Of a stretch of DNA of 64,000 bases, positions 44,706-56,947 are shown one piece after another. Both the position numbers and the translations under genes were made by a program. The DNA lies in NCBI RefSeq assembly GCF_018873765.1, contig NC_057918.1:66258871-66322870 (forward strand), in the 5' to 3' direction. This DNA comes from Telopea speciosissima (lineage: Eukaryota; Streptophyta; Magnoliopsida; Proteales; Proteaceae). A model generated the notes under the pieces. It was not told where the DNA came from. It was given only the letters and a program-made list of their open reading frames with translations, and made no database searches. Positions within the stretch are counted from its first letter, which is position 1. Every line of letters starts with the position of its first letter.

Positions 44706-46087
44706 TTTTTTTTTTTTGCTAAAAGGTTAGCAAGTATATATTAAGAAATGATAAATATGTACAAGAGGCTATACGCCAGAAAAAGATTCAAGTCTCAACC
44801 AAAACAAGACAAATTAGCAGAAGCGATAGTACGATCTGCCTGTGGCTTCCCAATCAATCGAGTGTGCTATGAAAGATGGGGAATCATTCCACTTCTCCGT
44901 AGCCTTAGTGTATGTTGCCCGATTGGCAAGAACATCTACTGGGACATTCCCTTCTCTGTAACAATGAGTGATACGCCATTGAATGGAATTAAGATAAACC
45001 TTAATAGACCACCGGCGTTGAAGGAACTCCCAAGGAATATTAGAAGCTAGTATGCCATTGACTACCGTGGCTGAGTCGCATTCCACCCACACTCGCTGCA
45101 TCTCTAACTCCTGTGCTTCTTTTATGCCTAAGAAGAAGGCAGCCATCTCCGCTTGATAATTCGTTCCAATGCCTTGATAAGAGGAGATGCATCGTCTAGT
45201 TAAACCCAAGTGGTCCCTAAAGATTCCCCATGCACCTGCATGATCGGGGTTCCCAAATGATGAGCCATCGATGTTCAGCTTCCACCACCCCATAGGCGGC
45301 GGTTTCCAACGAACCTCAATCACCCTCTTCAGTTTTGGAGTAGCCGTGGAAACCTAAAAAATCTTAGCAAGCATGAGATCATTTACTGATTTAATTGTAA
45401 CCCCTTTGATGATAGAACAACTTTAGATCTCGTTGATGCATCTTTGCACCACTTGTCTTGGCGGGCAACGCTGGTTATCATATCTTCTTTTGTTTCTTTC
45501 AAACCAGATTTGTTGACATATAATAATAAGGAGAGCCTTCCAGATATCAGCTAACAATACAACTTTAGCTTTCCTCCTCCACCAAGAGAACAAGAGCTCC
45601 AAAGTAGGGAATCCGCTCCAAACTTCGTTGAACAAACTAAGAACCTCGGACCACACCTGACTCGCAAAGTTACAGCTGAGGAAGATGTGATCACTAGTTT
45701 CTTTTTCAGCCCAACATAACTCACATCTGGAAGCCATAGGAACTCCTCTTCGACAAACATTCTCATTTGTGGGAAGAGCCTTATGGGCTAGTCTCCAGCC
45801 AAACAAAGAAATGCGGGGGTGAAGGTGTTTATCCCAAATTGCCCAAATCCAATCCGGCCTAGCTGTTTTCTTTCTCAGTTCCTCCCAAGCAGACCGCACC
45901 GAAAAGGATCCATATTTGGTGTGAGTCCAAATCAGAGCATCCTCCCTTTTTGATGGAATAATGCCCAAATTTTGAATGTTATTGAAGACGCCTTGAAGCA
46001 TATGATCTTCCACTTGAGGGATCACCCAGGTACCTTCGTCAATAAAGTTCGCCACCGAGGCTGATAGGTTGCTTGGAATTTGGACGG
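44706..46087 (-). mobile_element. 5'-truncated L1-type LINE with 15-bp target-site duplication
   Basis: The 1382-bp insertion is flanked by perfect gtcatgtacagttac repeats (44691-44705 and 46088-46102), with its poly-A as a T run at 44706-44717. One frame on the minus strand runs through the zf-RVT domain (46055-45423: PRISLFGWRLAHKALPTNEN, CELCWAEKETSDHIFLSC) and the RNase H domain (45323-44814: WKLNIDGSSFGNPDHAGAWG, AEMAAFFLGIKEAQ, VECDSATVVNGI, YREGNVPVDVLA). It is interrupted only by two in-frame stops between the domains. Few lesions and exact duplications indicate a relatively recent insertion. RT and endonuclease were never copied. Confidence 0.9.
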
Positions 46088-46710
46088 GTCATGTACAGTT
46101 ACAATAAAAAAGTGTGCGAATAAGCTAACAAAACGTAAATTTCGCCACCATTCACCCGTACCATTATACCTAATCGCATAAAATTATAAAACCTTAAATT
46201 ATCTCTTGAGTTTATCTTGAAAGAAGGATAGGCGACATCCTACATTATTTTTTAAATTGTATTCGGAGGAAGATTGGCAACCTCCAAATTATGCCGGGCT
46301 GCCAAGCTTACCGTAAAGTCAACTCTGTCGTTTTAGTTGACTTCGTAAACAGTGATTGGATGACCCAAGATCGTATCAAACTGTGGAAAAGAGCATATTA
46401 CTTACGACACTTTACATAATTCGAATTTTGATGGTGGGTCCCACCACTGGCCCCAAAATGGTCACGAGGCCCATGGCGTGATCGCATCAGCTCCCATATC
46501 TCTGTGTTCTTCTTCTTCGTCTGCCTCTGGTTCAGTTTAGACTTTGTTTTGAAGTCACGAAACGATCCATCTGACTTCTCCAGTTCGAGTTGGGGCCAAT
46601 ATCTGAAGCCTTCTGTTGGACTCCTTCAGGGCTTCTCAAGCAGGAAAGCAAAGGCTAACCAAAAAACCTATAAAATGGTATAATTCCCTAATTTTATACA
46701 AGGAGCTTTC

Positions 46711-49700
46711 ATGGAGGAAAGCAAAACAAGTAAGTTTTCATATATGTGTGCTTTCTCTCTTTGATCGGAAGATTGTATTAGAATATCTAGTTTTTCTGAG
46801 ATCTGTTTGCGGTGTTTGTTAAATTTTGAAGTCTACCCGAGGGTGAAAGTGAGGGAAGAGAAAGAAGAAGATGATGAGTTCTTTGTACCAGAGGATGAAT
46901 CTTTTGTACAAGAGGTGACGTGTTCCTTGCCTTTGTTCAGGATTTTAGAATCTGTCTCTTTACAAGAACATTCTTCTGTACCCGGAGTTTCTTCAGTGAT
47001 CCATTCAGGTATGCTGTCTACCTTGGTCATTTTCTTGCTTTTTGTTTCTTAATTAGTTTATTCCTTTTGAGCATTTGGAACTTCAAATAGTTTCCCTCCA
47101 GGTTGGAATGCTCAAATTGAATTTGAAATTTGAAATTTTGAATACTCGGGTATCAGTTTCATTATCTGTTATTTATGGTTTGGGAATCTGTTAATCAATT
47201 TGTATTCCGAAGAGTATCTCAACTTTCCACTTTCTGTATTTAATCAGAAGCAGGAAAAAAAAATCTATTATTTGTATAATCATCAGCAGTGAATATGCCA
47301 CTGAAAGTGTTCATCCACAATCCTTGAAAACCCAGAAATGTTTAGGATAATATTAACCTTCTGTATCCATTTGATTCCTCAATTTGATAAAACTCCAAGT
47401 ATTCAAGTGGTGGTGGAGTTACGCATTTTTATGAAACAGTGCCTGAGGTGTTATTTGCACTTAGTAAATAATGTTTGAAACATTAAAATGGGGGAAACAT
47501 AAGACTGCCTAGAGAATCTTCTCTAACCAGTTGAAAAGGAATTGCATTCTAGATATGGATTCCTAGAAGCCAAATTCTTGGGTTCTCAATAGAAGTACAT
47601 ACCTATATTAAAACTATTGGGTGCTATGAGTACACCTTTCAGTATACTTTATTTATCAATCTCCTTCATTTCTCAATAGATTTATGTTGTTTGCTTAACC
47701 ATAAATTAAACTACTCACAGGCTGCAAATTCAAAGTTAGATTCATCAAACCTGATAATTGTCAGAATCCGAATATGATGATACATGAATGCATTAGATGA
47801 TAAGGAAAGTACAAATGTGATGATAGTTTTCTCTGGTACAACAGCTATCCCTATGCAATTCATCTTTTCTAAATTTACACAAAATAACAACGGCAGCAAC
47901 TACTGAATATGCACTTTATGCATTTGCTGAACTGATGCAGTAATTTTAGGAAACACTACTAGATAATTAAAAGACCATCCTATGCACAATGGGGTAGACT
48001 AAATGTACTTGGAAGAACTGGTGAGAAAAGATATGAATGAACATCAGTTGACGATTAATATGGCTTCGAACAGAGTTTAATGGCATTATAATAGGATCCA
48101 TGTGCCAACACCACTTAGTTGGGAAATGGACTTGTTGAGTCATAGCTGCCTACCATGAAAAAGAGTTGAGAAAATGGAGAGTCAGAATTACGCCTCCAAG
48201 TTCCGATAATCTTTCAAAACTACTCCTCATAGCTTGAGTGAGGTACAGGGGGCAAGGAAGAAAATAGGGGGAAAGAAGAGTAAAGGGGAGGTAGAGAATG
48301 TGGATGTTTCTGTTTCTGCTGCCGGGGACTCCCTGGAAAAGGCGTAAAGAAGAGAGATAACTGGTATAAATTTTATTCATCAGATACTAGTGACTAAATC
48401 ACCTTGCCTCTAACTCAAGGAATATAGGCCAAATTAAGTTAGTTATATTCTTTATTTCCAACCACCAGATATGTCTGTTAACTCTGAAAGTACTTGAATA
48501 GGCATGTCAATACCTTCTTCTTGTTTATTTCCCCTTCTTTTGCTGCTTCTGTGAGGAAAACAATACCAAGGGAAGGACAGTTCCACCTCCTAGGGACTTT
48601 CCATTTCCCAAGTAAGAAAAAAAATGTGTGGAAAGAGAGTCTTCATGACTGATGATTTTCTTAAGGAAATAAAATTTTAAGTTTAAGATGGAAGTGTAAG
48701 TCAATCTTAAGTTGACAGTTTCATGTGGAAAAACCAATCTGGATATCTGATGTAAGATATGCAGGAATGGCCTACAATGATGGCTGGCTTAGGCCTTTCA
48801 TGTTGCAACTTGGGTTGGACCTTAGTGATGTGCTAAGGAATTGATTGGTTTTGAAAGAAAATGGTCAAATAATAAAAAAAAGGCACTGGCTTAATTTAGA
48901 GCCTTGTAGGAACAGAGATTAATAGATTGTTATTGGAAAAGAATGGATTAAGGTATGGTTCATGAATTGTGTAATAGAAAGCAGTATGTTATACCTTGAG
49001 GTTGGTGCATCCTGTTCCCAAGGTCGGATCTCCACCCCCAAGAATAAATTCTCAAATCTGAATCTTAGTTTCAAGCTACATATGGCTTAAAAATGTTCTG
49101 CACTCAAAGATTCTTCAATTTTATTCAAATAAAATATTCAGCTGTACCACACTTTTTCTTCTCCAGCTCTCCTCTACACTTGTAGAGCTGTTAATAACTC
49201 AAAAATATACCCCAACAAAGAAACTGAAAGAATCATAAAGCTCTATACCTATCTGAATATGAAATGACCACAATGGATTAATGTAGTGATTTCATGTTTC
49301 TGAGTAGGTGATAAAAAGCTTGTTCTATTCTACTTGCATCTTTTTTTTCCAATTGTGGGTGATAACAAGCAAGTTTGTACTAACTACTCTTTATGCCTGT
49401 CATACAGGGAAGGAATCTCAAAATGATTCCTCACCGTCAGTTGCAAGAATCCCAGATGAGGCAACAACTTCAATTTCTATATCTAAAGGTTTGCTTAAAC
49501 TGATATCTCCTTTAACCACAATAATTTGGTTCTCCCTTTATAAAAGTTAGGTTTATTTTATAATTATCTTTAGAAGAAAAAAATTGGTTTTACAATGTCA
49601 TTCTCAGATATAATATCCTGATTTACAGGAGTGAAGAACTGTAAAGAAATTGTTGAAGATATCAGAATCAGAGCTAGTTCAATTCCACGTCCTCGTGCCG

Positions 49701-50447
49701 TCATATCTAGTCCTGGTAGTTGATTTTGACTTTGTCACCTCTTTTTCATTGTGTCAATCTATCCACTTTCAATTGTAGGATTCTCCATTTCTTTCTCCAA
49801 ATTTTTGTAGTATCAGGATCAACAGTGCAACTATAATATCATACATTCTTCATCTAAACTTCGGGTATTAACCCATATAACTTCTGGTACCACGAAGTAG
49901 CAGTTAATTTTAAATAGATTCAAGCTGATATTGCAAATCAGCTGATTCAAGTCACCTTGAAGAGTTGCTGTCAAGAATTGACTAACATTACAGAAAGAAC
50001 GAAAGCATCGGCAAATGGTTAATCCTCTCAAATTTTTTAATCATCGAAGAGTGGAGTCAGGAACTCTCACATTACCCTTCAATTTTCTGAAGGAAAGTAA
50101 AAGGAGAAAGGAAACTTTTATCGGTCAAATTGCTATACCCTTGTTCTTGCTTTTACAGTTAGAAGTAACATTGCTCTGCTAATTCACCATATTTGTTTGT
50201 TTTGGTTTCAGATAACGATTGGATGATTGGAAGTAGAAACAGGCTGCCAAGGGAGAGATCTTCAAATCTGAAAAAGAATAATTTGGGCCAAAAGTCACCA
50301 AACCAAGTTAAGGATAAGTGCATTAGAGCATCAGGTCAATCCAGTGACCATAAGAGTTGCCTTAATGAAACGAAAGCTCCAGAGCTAAAAGTTCCAAAGC
50401 AGAAAACATTTCTTCGAAAAGGGAAGCCAGGCTCAATGGTAGTTTAA
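46711..50447 (+). CDS. Conserved-looking 199-residue protein of unknown function, five exons
   Basis: Exons 46711-46729, 46832-47008, 49408-49488, 49629-49715 and 50212-50447 all have GT-AG borders and agree in phase, giving 600 nt including TAA. The start MEESKTIYPRVKVREEKEED is chosen because the ATG exon ends in a strong donor (gtaagt) and joins in phase. Residues 12-30 are very acidic; the middle is Ser/Thr-rich; EDIRIRASSIPRPRAVISSP (about 100-125) looks like a conserved motif. The C-terminus (SRNRLPRERSSNLKKNNLGQ..KQKTFLRKGKPGSMVV) is strongly basic. No signal peptide, membrane helix or known domain is seen; probably nuclear by its basic tail (inference). A 5' UTR probably starts near 46490-46560. 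I do not recognise the family. Confidence 0.7.
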
Positions 50448-50491
50448 ATGTTTGCTAACTTGAAGCGAACCAGCTTCTCAACAAAATTATG

Positions 50492-50833
50492 CCCGGATTG
50501 CACACTGATTTCAATGGCAATATTTTGCTCTTTATTTTTCATGTACGAGTAAATATTGCTTTTGAAATGATATAGGTTTTTCAACTTCATGGTTTTCTCC
50601 CCTTTCCACCCGGATTGCACACTGATTTCAATGGCAATATTTTGCTCTTTATTTTTCATGTACGAGTAAATATTGCTTTTGAAATGATATAGGTTTTTCA
50701 ACTTCTCCCCTTTCCACCCGGATTGCACACTGATTTCAATGGCAATATTTTGCTCTCTATTTTTCATGTACGAGTAAATATTGCTTTTGAAATGATATAT
50801 GTTTTTCAACTTCATGGTTTTCTCCCCTTTCTA
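50492..50833. repeat. Three-unit tandem repeat (117/108 bp) just past the stop of the 199-aa gene
   Basis: Units begin cccggattgcacactgattt at 50492, 50609 and 50717. They share 'caatattttgctctttattt', 'ttcatgtacgagtaaatatt' and 'gaaatgatataggtttttca'; the second unit lacks about 9 bp at its end. Units are almost identical, so the array is recent. It starts 45 bp after the stop codon and so probably lies in the 3' UTR. The minus-strand frame across it (12-mer style peptide repeats) is not a gene. Confidence 0.93.
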
Positions 50834-51640
50834 CCCCTCAGCCTTCTTTTTTCCTTTCAGATCTTTTCCTTGGATTAAGTCGATCCATGTCCTCTTTAAT
50901 GAAAAAACTAGAGGTCGACAAGAGTGATTATGTTGTTTTGTTGCAGAGTAATGGGAATATACTACTTCTGAATGAATGAAAATTTATTGTGACAATGAAT
51001 TATAGTCCAACACAATTAACTCAATTTTTCACCGAATGATCCTTGGTAATTCGATCATGGAAAAGGAACGGTGACCTGTCAAGTAGTGGAAATGTAGAGG
51101 AAGTTTGATCTTATAAAAGATTTGTAACTACAGAAGACACAGGAACTTGAGACGATTAATAGGGGTAACCCTCATCGTAAGGAAACATCTGATGCTGGAA
51201 ATCAATTATCCTTTCTCTTTATGCATTTTGTTCCTCATTTTTATTTTTATGTTGCATAAGCATTGGTCATGTTTTTAGATCATTAAAATCAACTTCTCCA
51301 TTCTGCTCTCTACCAAAACCCACATTTCAGATCCACTAAATAAAACCATGAAGCACCACACCCAGCAATTTCACGATTGGTAAGAGCATTTATCAAAATC
51401 TTATTTCATTATTAAATATCATCTCACAATTCATTTTGCTGTTACTCATATCACCTACAACGAGATAGAAACCAAACACATCATCAACTGTGGATCCGCC
51501 CTCAAACGTTTTGGAAACAGATCTGAGAAGACAGTTTATCCAACTATTCAAAATCCATGATTTAATTGAAATTGTTGTTGTGCAAAACAATTAACAGAAG
51601 GCTTCAACTGCTAAATAACAAACTGCAAAATTATGTTTCT
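50834..51640. other. Spacer between convergent genes
   Basis: Lies between the 3' ends of the + strand 199-aa gene and the - strand eL37 gene. AT-rich, probably both 3' UTRs; no other feature. Confidence 0.45.
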
Positions 51641-51655
51641 CCTATGCCATTGTTT

Positions 51656-54600
51656 CTATGATTTCTGATGACCTTTGCTCCTTGGAGGTGCTTCACTTCC
51701 TGGAAACAAGCACAAAACAATTTTAACAAGTGAATAAAAGCAAGGGGGCAGTGATCTCTGAGCTGGCAGGGTGGAGAGGGCCAGAGACGGTTGTTAACTA
51801 GTGTGCTGACGTAACCTATGCCAACAGCTCAGAGACCTTTTTCCCAATATTAAACTAGACAAAAGAGTACAATCAATACACACACACACTGCTTATGACT
51901 ACCTACCTCCTCCAGAGGAAAACAAAGAAGAAAAGAATGAGGGGAGGGAGGGTTAGATTAGTCCCTAGGATGAAGAAATCTAAAGGTACCTTCTCTAAAG
52001 TTGCTTTTGAACCTTCGAGGCACATGACGGAGATACCTCATTCTTCCAGTTCCAGTAGTCTTCCTTCTAATAGCCTTCACACTCCAGTTATCTGATTTCA
52101 CAAAGAAATTAATTACCAAACCTTAAAAATCTATTGATTATGTAACAATTGAAATACAAGGAAAGTAAACTCTACAGTTAATAATCAAATCTATGTTTCG
52201 AGAAATATATATATCAATCGAATGCTTCGTATAATCAAGGAAGATGTGGAAAGAAACATTGAAAATTGACTGGGAAGGGGGGCTATATGACAACCCTAAT
52301 AAGTGTCAATTAGCACAAGGCATCGTATAATCAAGGAAGATGTGGAAAGAAACATTGAAAATTGACTGCGAAGGGAGGCTATATGATAACCCTAAAAAGT
52401 GTCAATTAGCATAAGGCATCATATAATCAAGGAAGATGTGGAAAGAAACATTGAAAATTGACTGGGAAGGGGGGCTATATGATAAACCTAATAAGTGTCA
52501 ATTAGCATAAGGCAGCACATATTTATTCAGTATCATTAAGGCATTCATTTGCAAGACACCCTTTACCGTCTAAAAATATTAATACTTAACTGATTAAAAT
52601 ATGAACAGATAAAATGTGATTATGGGAATTCTGGAAACCATGAAACTAAAAGGTAATACATGAATGGACTGTAAAATTGTGTAGATGGTAGAACGAAGGT
52701 GTAGACCTATGCACACAAACATATATGCCACATGGCAAGCAAGAAGATAGACAGTTAGCTAACACAACTGCATTGACTGGATTGTCGGACTAATTAATAG
52801 AAAGGAAGACATCAAATTGAACAAGACATTAAGGTAATGTCAAACTTTAATAATGTGTTCTTTTAATGCAATCCCTGGTTCCACCATCCTTAAATTGGAT
52901 CGTTATTGGCCCACAAGGAAAATAAATAACTCAATAAAAAATTCAGTGGCAATTTCATAATTAAATGGGAATTCAGAACCAAAACGTGAAGAGAACAGAA
53001 TAGGTATTTAACTGTATTCAAATGTTTAAGTGGGCGGTATTTCTGTTTCTGGAAACTACAAAATAATATGGTAATGTGTAAACTTAGGACTAGAAGGGCT
53101 TAATTGAAAATAACATAAGATATGAATTTGAAAACAATGAGAAGAGTTCTTCTTCCCCACGATATGAACAGTGTCCAGTAGCAACCCCTCTTGATTTATA
53201 TGGATTGAGCTCACTCGATAGGGCTCTGTTTGATCTAAAACCTTAGGCATAGGTTTGTAAACTCCCAACCTTCTTAAGAACAACCAACAACAGGCCAAAA
53301 AAATCACATATTAAAATAATGAATTTGCTGCAAATTGAATCTGGCAGTAGGAGAATGGACCAGATCTGGTTGTGCATTTAAACCCCACTGCTGAAGATGA
53401 TTCAGACTTCAGGAGGAGAGTTCCGGCAGCTTAGGTTGCCTATGAAAGGGCTTCATTCGTCCCAAATCTCAGACGCAATGGACTGCTTGTTAGAGAGTTT
53501 GATCAAGTTTCTTGCCGACCGATGGTTCGACAGTAACAGGACAGCGGTAAGAATCCGAGTACAATAAGGAAGGGAGAGGAAGAATAGGGAAGAAGGAAGA
53601 TTAGAAGAAATAGAGGATAAGAAAGAGTAACTGAGAAAGAAATTCAGATTCGAATGGAAGAAGGAAAAAGAGAACAAGTGCAGCTACACAACCATGAATG
53701 GTAAAAAAGAAGGAAAAAGAGAACAAGTGCACAGCTACACAACCATGAATGGTACACCAAGCTTAAATTTTATTCAATCGTCCCAATCCCATCGTGGGTT
53801 ACAATCCTATATAATATGAAAGCAAAAACTCCTAACAAACTCTATAACTGAAAAATAGAGTTCAAAGTTAATTTGGACCCTCACTCCTATGCAAAGAGAT
53901 AATGATAATAGAAAAAAATGGAAATTGACAAAAACTATTTAACCCTACGTGCAACTGCATCACCTTTCCTTACTACGTGTACACAGATTTGAAGATATTT
54001 TCCAATTGGGAAAACAATTTGCTAGTGACTGCACCGGTCCCAATGACAAATTTTTTTTAAAAACAAAAACTTATTGGTGATGCCAAAGTATCAGTTAAGA
54101 ACCAAAATTTGCCATGAGAAACTGACTCCTGAAGTCAACAAAGCCCTCATAGATGTGTCATCTCTCCTCACATGAAAATTTTACAATTCATTGATAATGG
54201 CTGTAGAATATTGACCCGCCTTAAATAATATTCCCATAATAGTCCCAGAACATCTTTCGAAGATCCACAACTGAAAAAGTGCAAAGGAACTCGATAAAAA
54301 CAATTAATCGAGAAACCATGCCCCCACAATGGCATCATAGGTGACATACATCAAATTAAAAACGATCTAATGTATCAGTTTAACAGTCCTTAGAGAAACT
54401 AAAAGTTACAGAAAAAATATGCACGACCATGGATCAGAAACCTCAAGTGACGCTATGAATCAACTTAATTGAAAGAATACCTTAGCTGTATGAACTAACG
54501 ATTACCACTATTTCAACAATATAGGAAGAAACAATTTAAACACAATTTTTATTTCTGACCTTGCAAGAACCCCTAAATGGGTTCCTAGCATCCCTCCCCA

Positions 54601-55032
54601 CACCCGCAGAGGTGGGGGGGAATCCCAAATTAAACGACCGTTTGTGATCAATTAACCCGAATTAGCCAAATGAAGAGCAAAACAGGAATATTAAACGAAA
54701 ACGAAACAAATTTCCCGATCTCGAGTGAAGAAGAGAGAAAGGGTGATCGCTTACATTTGCGAATGCGAGCAGAGGGGAATCCACAGGCAGCACAACGGCT
54801 CTTCTGGAGATGAAAGCTGCGGCGTCCGCAACGATTGCAGAGTGTATGGGTTTTGTTCCTCCTCTTACCGAAGCTTCCCGTACCCTTTCCCTGTCATGAT
54901 GTTTACGCAAAATAACCAAATTAGATCGTGAATAAAGGCGATGATTAGGGTTTGGGTTTCATAAAGGCGAAGTATTAGGGTTTGGGGTTTAATAAGGATA
55001 TGAAGAGATTGAGGGATTGTCTGACTAACCAT
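51656..55032 (-). CDS. RPL37: Cytosolic 60S ribosomal protein eL37
   Basis: Four coding exons on the minus strand: 55032-55030 (ATG only), 54890-54755, 52091-51990 and 51699-51656, giving 285 nt and 94 residues, matching the family's 92-95. It reads [19 protein letters not shown], the zinc ribbon C-N-R-C..C-A-A-C (CNRCGRRSF and SRCAACGF), [35 protein letters not shown] and the tail [13 protein letters not shown]. All splice borders are GT-AG and in phase; no lesion is seen. eL37 binds 5.8S/25S rRNA at the exit-tunnel side of the 60S subunit. Intron 2 is long (2.66 kb) with a tandem array. A MULE begins 169 bp upstream of the ATG. Confidence 0.95.
52225..52512. repeat. Three-unit 96-bp tandem repeat in eL37 intron 2
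   Basis: Units start at 52225, 52321 and 52417, each with 'tataatcaaggaagatgtgg', 'aaacattgaaaattgactg', 'ggctatatga(c/t)aa' and 'aagtgtcaattagca(c/t)aagg'. Divergence is about 5%. Non-coding. Confidence 0.93.
53700..54730. other. Remaining eL37 intron 2 sequence
   Basis: AT-rich intron. A 40-bp direct repeat 'aaaagagaacaagtgcagct' / 'aaaagagaacaagtgcacag' occurs around 53667-53750. No nested gene is supported. Confidence 0.4.
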
Positions 55033-55200
55033 TTCGCCTTGCTTGAGATGTGTTCTCTTGTGGTCACCCCTTGGTGGAGATGGAAGGAGGAGAAGACCTG
55101 CAACGTTCAGAAGAGCCAACAAGTCTCGCCAAAACCCTAGCACCTCACTCCCGTTTCTACCTTGATGACTTGTTCGCTTTATTGAGTTCAATAAAATAAA

Positions 55201-56749
55201 CGGTTTTTGTCAAATGCCCCCCTGAAAATGCCCATTTGTTCAAATGTTCCCTTACAACTTTTCTAATTGTAAATTCCCTCTACTTTTAAAACATTGTAGC
55301 ATTTTGATCCAATCCGTTAGAATAGAACGTTATGTGTAAACGGCTGGATTTTTTTGACCATTATGTCCTTGATATGGTCAAATGACCAAATTACCCTCAT
55401 TAACCCAACCCTGCAAAATCTTCCAGACCCAATCGATCTCCCATGATGGGTACTTCTGCAATATGAACTTCTCCGATTCATCCCATGGAGGCTCGTTGAA
55501 ATCAAATTCAGGCGAAGACCTTGCAAACCATCTCCTTCTTCATCATCATCAACCTCAACTGAACCTCACGGAATCTGCAATTCCTCCCTCATCAATTTCT
55601 GCAACTCATCTATTTCTCATACTTTCCCTTTCGATTTCCAAATATAAAGAACTGAAAGAGGAGATAGGATACCGTGAGGAGAAACAGAGCAAACCCATCT
55701 CTCCATTCTTCAAAAGTTCATATGGGGGTATCAATTCGTTTCCCAGGAAAGCACCCATCATGTCAATCATTGAAATGGCTTCAACCACCAAGCTTTCTTA
55801 TATGAGGTTGAGAAACGAAGATGGGCCAGTTGATGATGAACATGAAAATCAAGAGGAAGAAAAGTACAGGAGGAGAGATTGAATTGGAGGCTAAGGAGAT
55901 GGTCCAGGATTAGAAAGGTGAGTGGTAAGAAGAGGAGAAAGAGATAGCTAGGGTTTGGAAGATGAGTTGCAGGGATTTAATGGAGAGATGGGTTCGGCTG
56001 GGTTGGGATTTTAGAAAACAAAAAAATAGAATGAAGTTGTGCAATACCCTAATTAATTCATTCCATTACCAAGATTTTCATAACAAAATTCACCCCATCC
56101 CAAAATAAAATTTGTAATGTTGATTGAATGACATCCATATTTCTTCATTTTCCTTCAAAATTATTCCCAAATTCGAATTTGCTAAATTATGGATGTGTGT
56201 TTCTGCCTAATCAGAAAATCTGGGAAAAACCTTCAGACCCAGTTTAGAAAGAATTTAAAATAGAAAAATAATGGAAGGTGAAGAGTGGTAGAAGAAAGGA
56301 AAGAGCTATTGGGGTCGTATTCATGTTTTGAATCCCTTTTCAGTGGTTTGCCGCGGCGATTCAAATTTGAGATCTAGAGGAGAAGATGATGAGCAGTATA
56401 GTTGCAGAACAATCGCCGAGCTTAGTAATGGAAGTTAACTTTAAGAACAATAGCTGAGTTAAAATTGATTAGTTGTAAAATTGTTTAGATTTAGGATTTC
56501 AGTTTCAAACCTATACTATTTGGGGAAGATGAGGGTAATTTGATAACTTTACTCTTTAATTTTGGTTGGTTTTTTTCATAAAAGCATTTTGGTCGTTAGA
56601 TTCCCTAAAACTAACTTCTAACGTTTCATTCTAACGGATTAGACCAAAATACTATAATGTTTTGAAAGTAAGAGAAAATTTATAATTAGAAAAGTTATAA
56701 GGGGGCACTTGGACAAATGAGCATTTTTAGGGGCATTTGACAAAAACCC
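55201..56749. mobile_element. Mutator-like element with about 140-bp TIRs and 9-bp duplication, upstream of eL37
   Basis: The 1549-bp element has left end cggtttttgtcaaatgcccc and right end ggggcatttgacaaaaaccc, with terminal inverted repeats extending about 140 bp (to 'ccgttagaat' at 55315 and its inverse at 56625). Flanks are a perfect 9-bp duplication taaaataaa (55192-55200 and 56750-56758). The 9-bp duplication and long TIRs are diagnostic of Mutator-type elements. No transposase is present. The interior has a 166-codon frame (55382-55882). Confidence 0.92.
55382..55882 (+). CDS. Unrecognised 166-codon frame inside the MULE
   Basis: Open from ATG to TGA. Features: a His/Gln-rich patch (LLLHHHQPQLN, residue about 52), a Ser-rich stretch, and an acidic/basic C-terminus (RNEDGPVDDEHENQEEEKYRRR). 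There is no MURA, MULE or SWIM domain. It overlaps the inner part of the left TIR at its start. Candidate captured gene fragment (Pack-MULE cargo) or element-specific ORF; coding status unknown. Confidence 0.3.
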   Translation: MTKLPSLTQPCKIFQTQSISHDGYFCNMNFSDSSHGGSLKSNSGEDLANHLLLHHHQPQLNLTESAIPPSSISATHLFLILSLSISKYKELKEEIGYREEKQSKPISPFFKSSYGGINSFPRKAPIMSIIEMASTTKLSYMRLRNEDGPVDDEHENQEEEKYRRRD

Positions 56750-56947
56750 TAAAATAAAAGTGATCCAAGACTACCGTTGATTGAACCGTGATTGCAGCTG
56801 ATGCATTTTCTTGTTGACCTGGACCATTCGATAATGTCATGATCCTTCAAACAATGGTAAATTAGTAGTTTTTTTATTTTTTGGTAAATGGTAAAAGCAG
56901 AGTTCTAATATCAAATAAAAATGTAAAAAGTTCCCAACGCCATGGGT

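Noticed and set aside
50444-50815. 123-codon minus-strand frame with repeated peptides
   Set aside because: Created by the 117-bp tandem repeat, whose length is a multiple of three.
53453-53677. 74-codon minus-strand frame in eL37 intron 2
   Set aside because: Ser/Phe-rich translation of an A/G-rich stretch; no splice or domain support.
55606-55791. 61-codon minus-strand frame in the MULE
   Set aside because: Shadow of the longer + strand frame; no support of its own.
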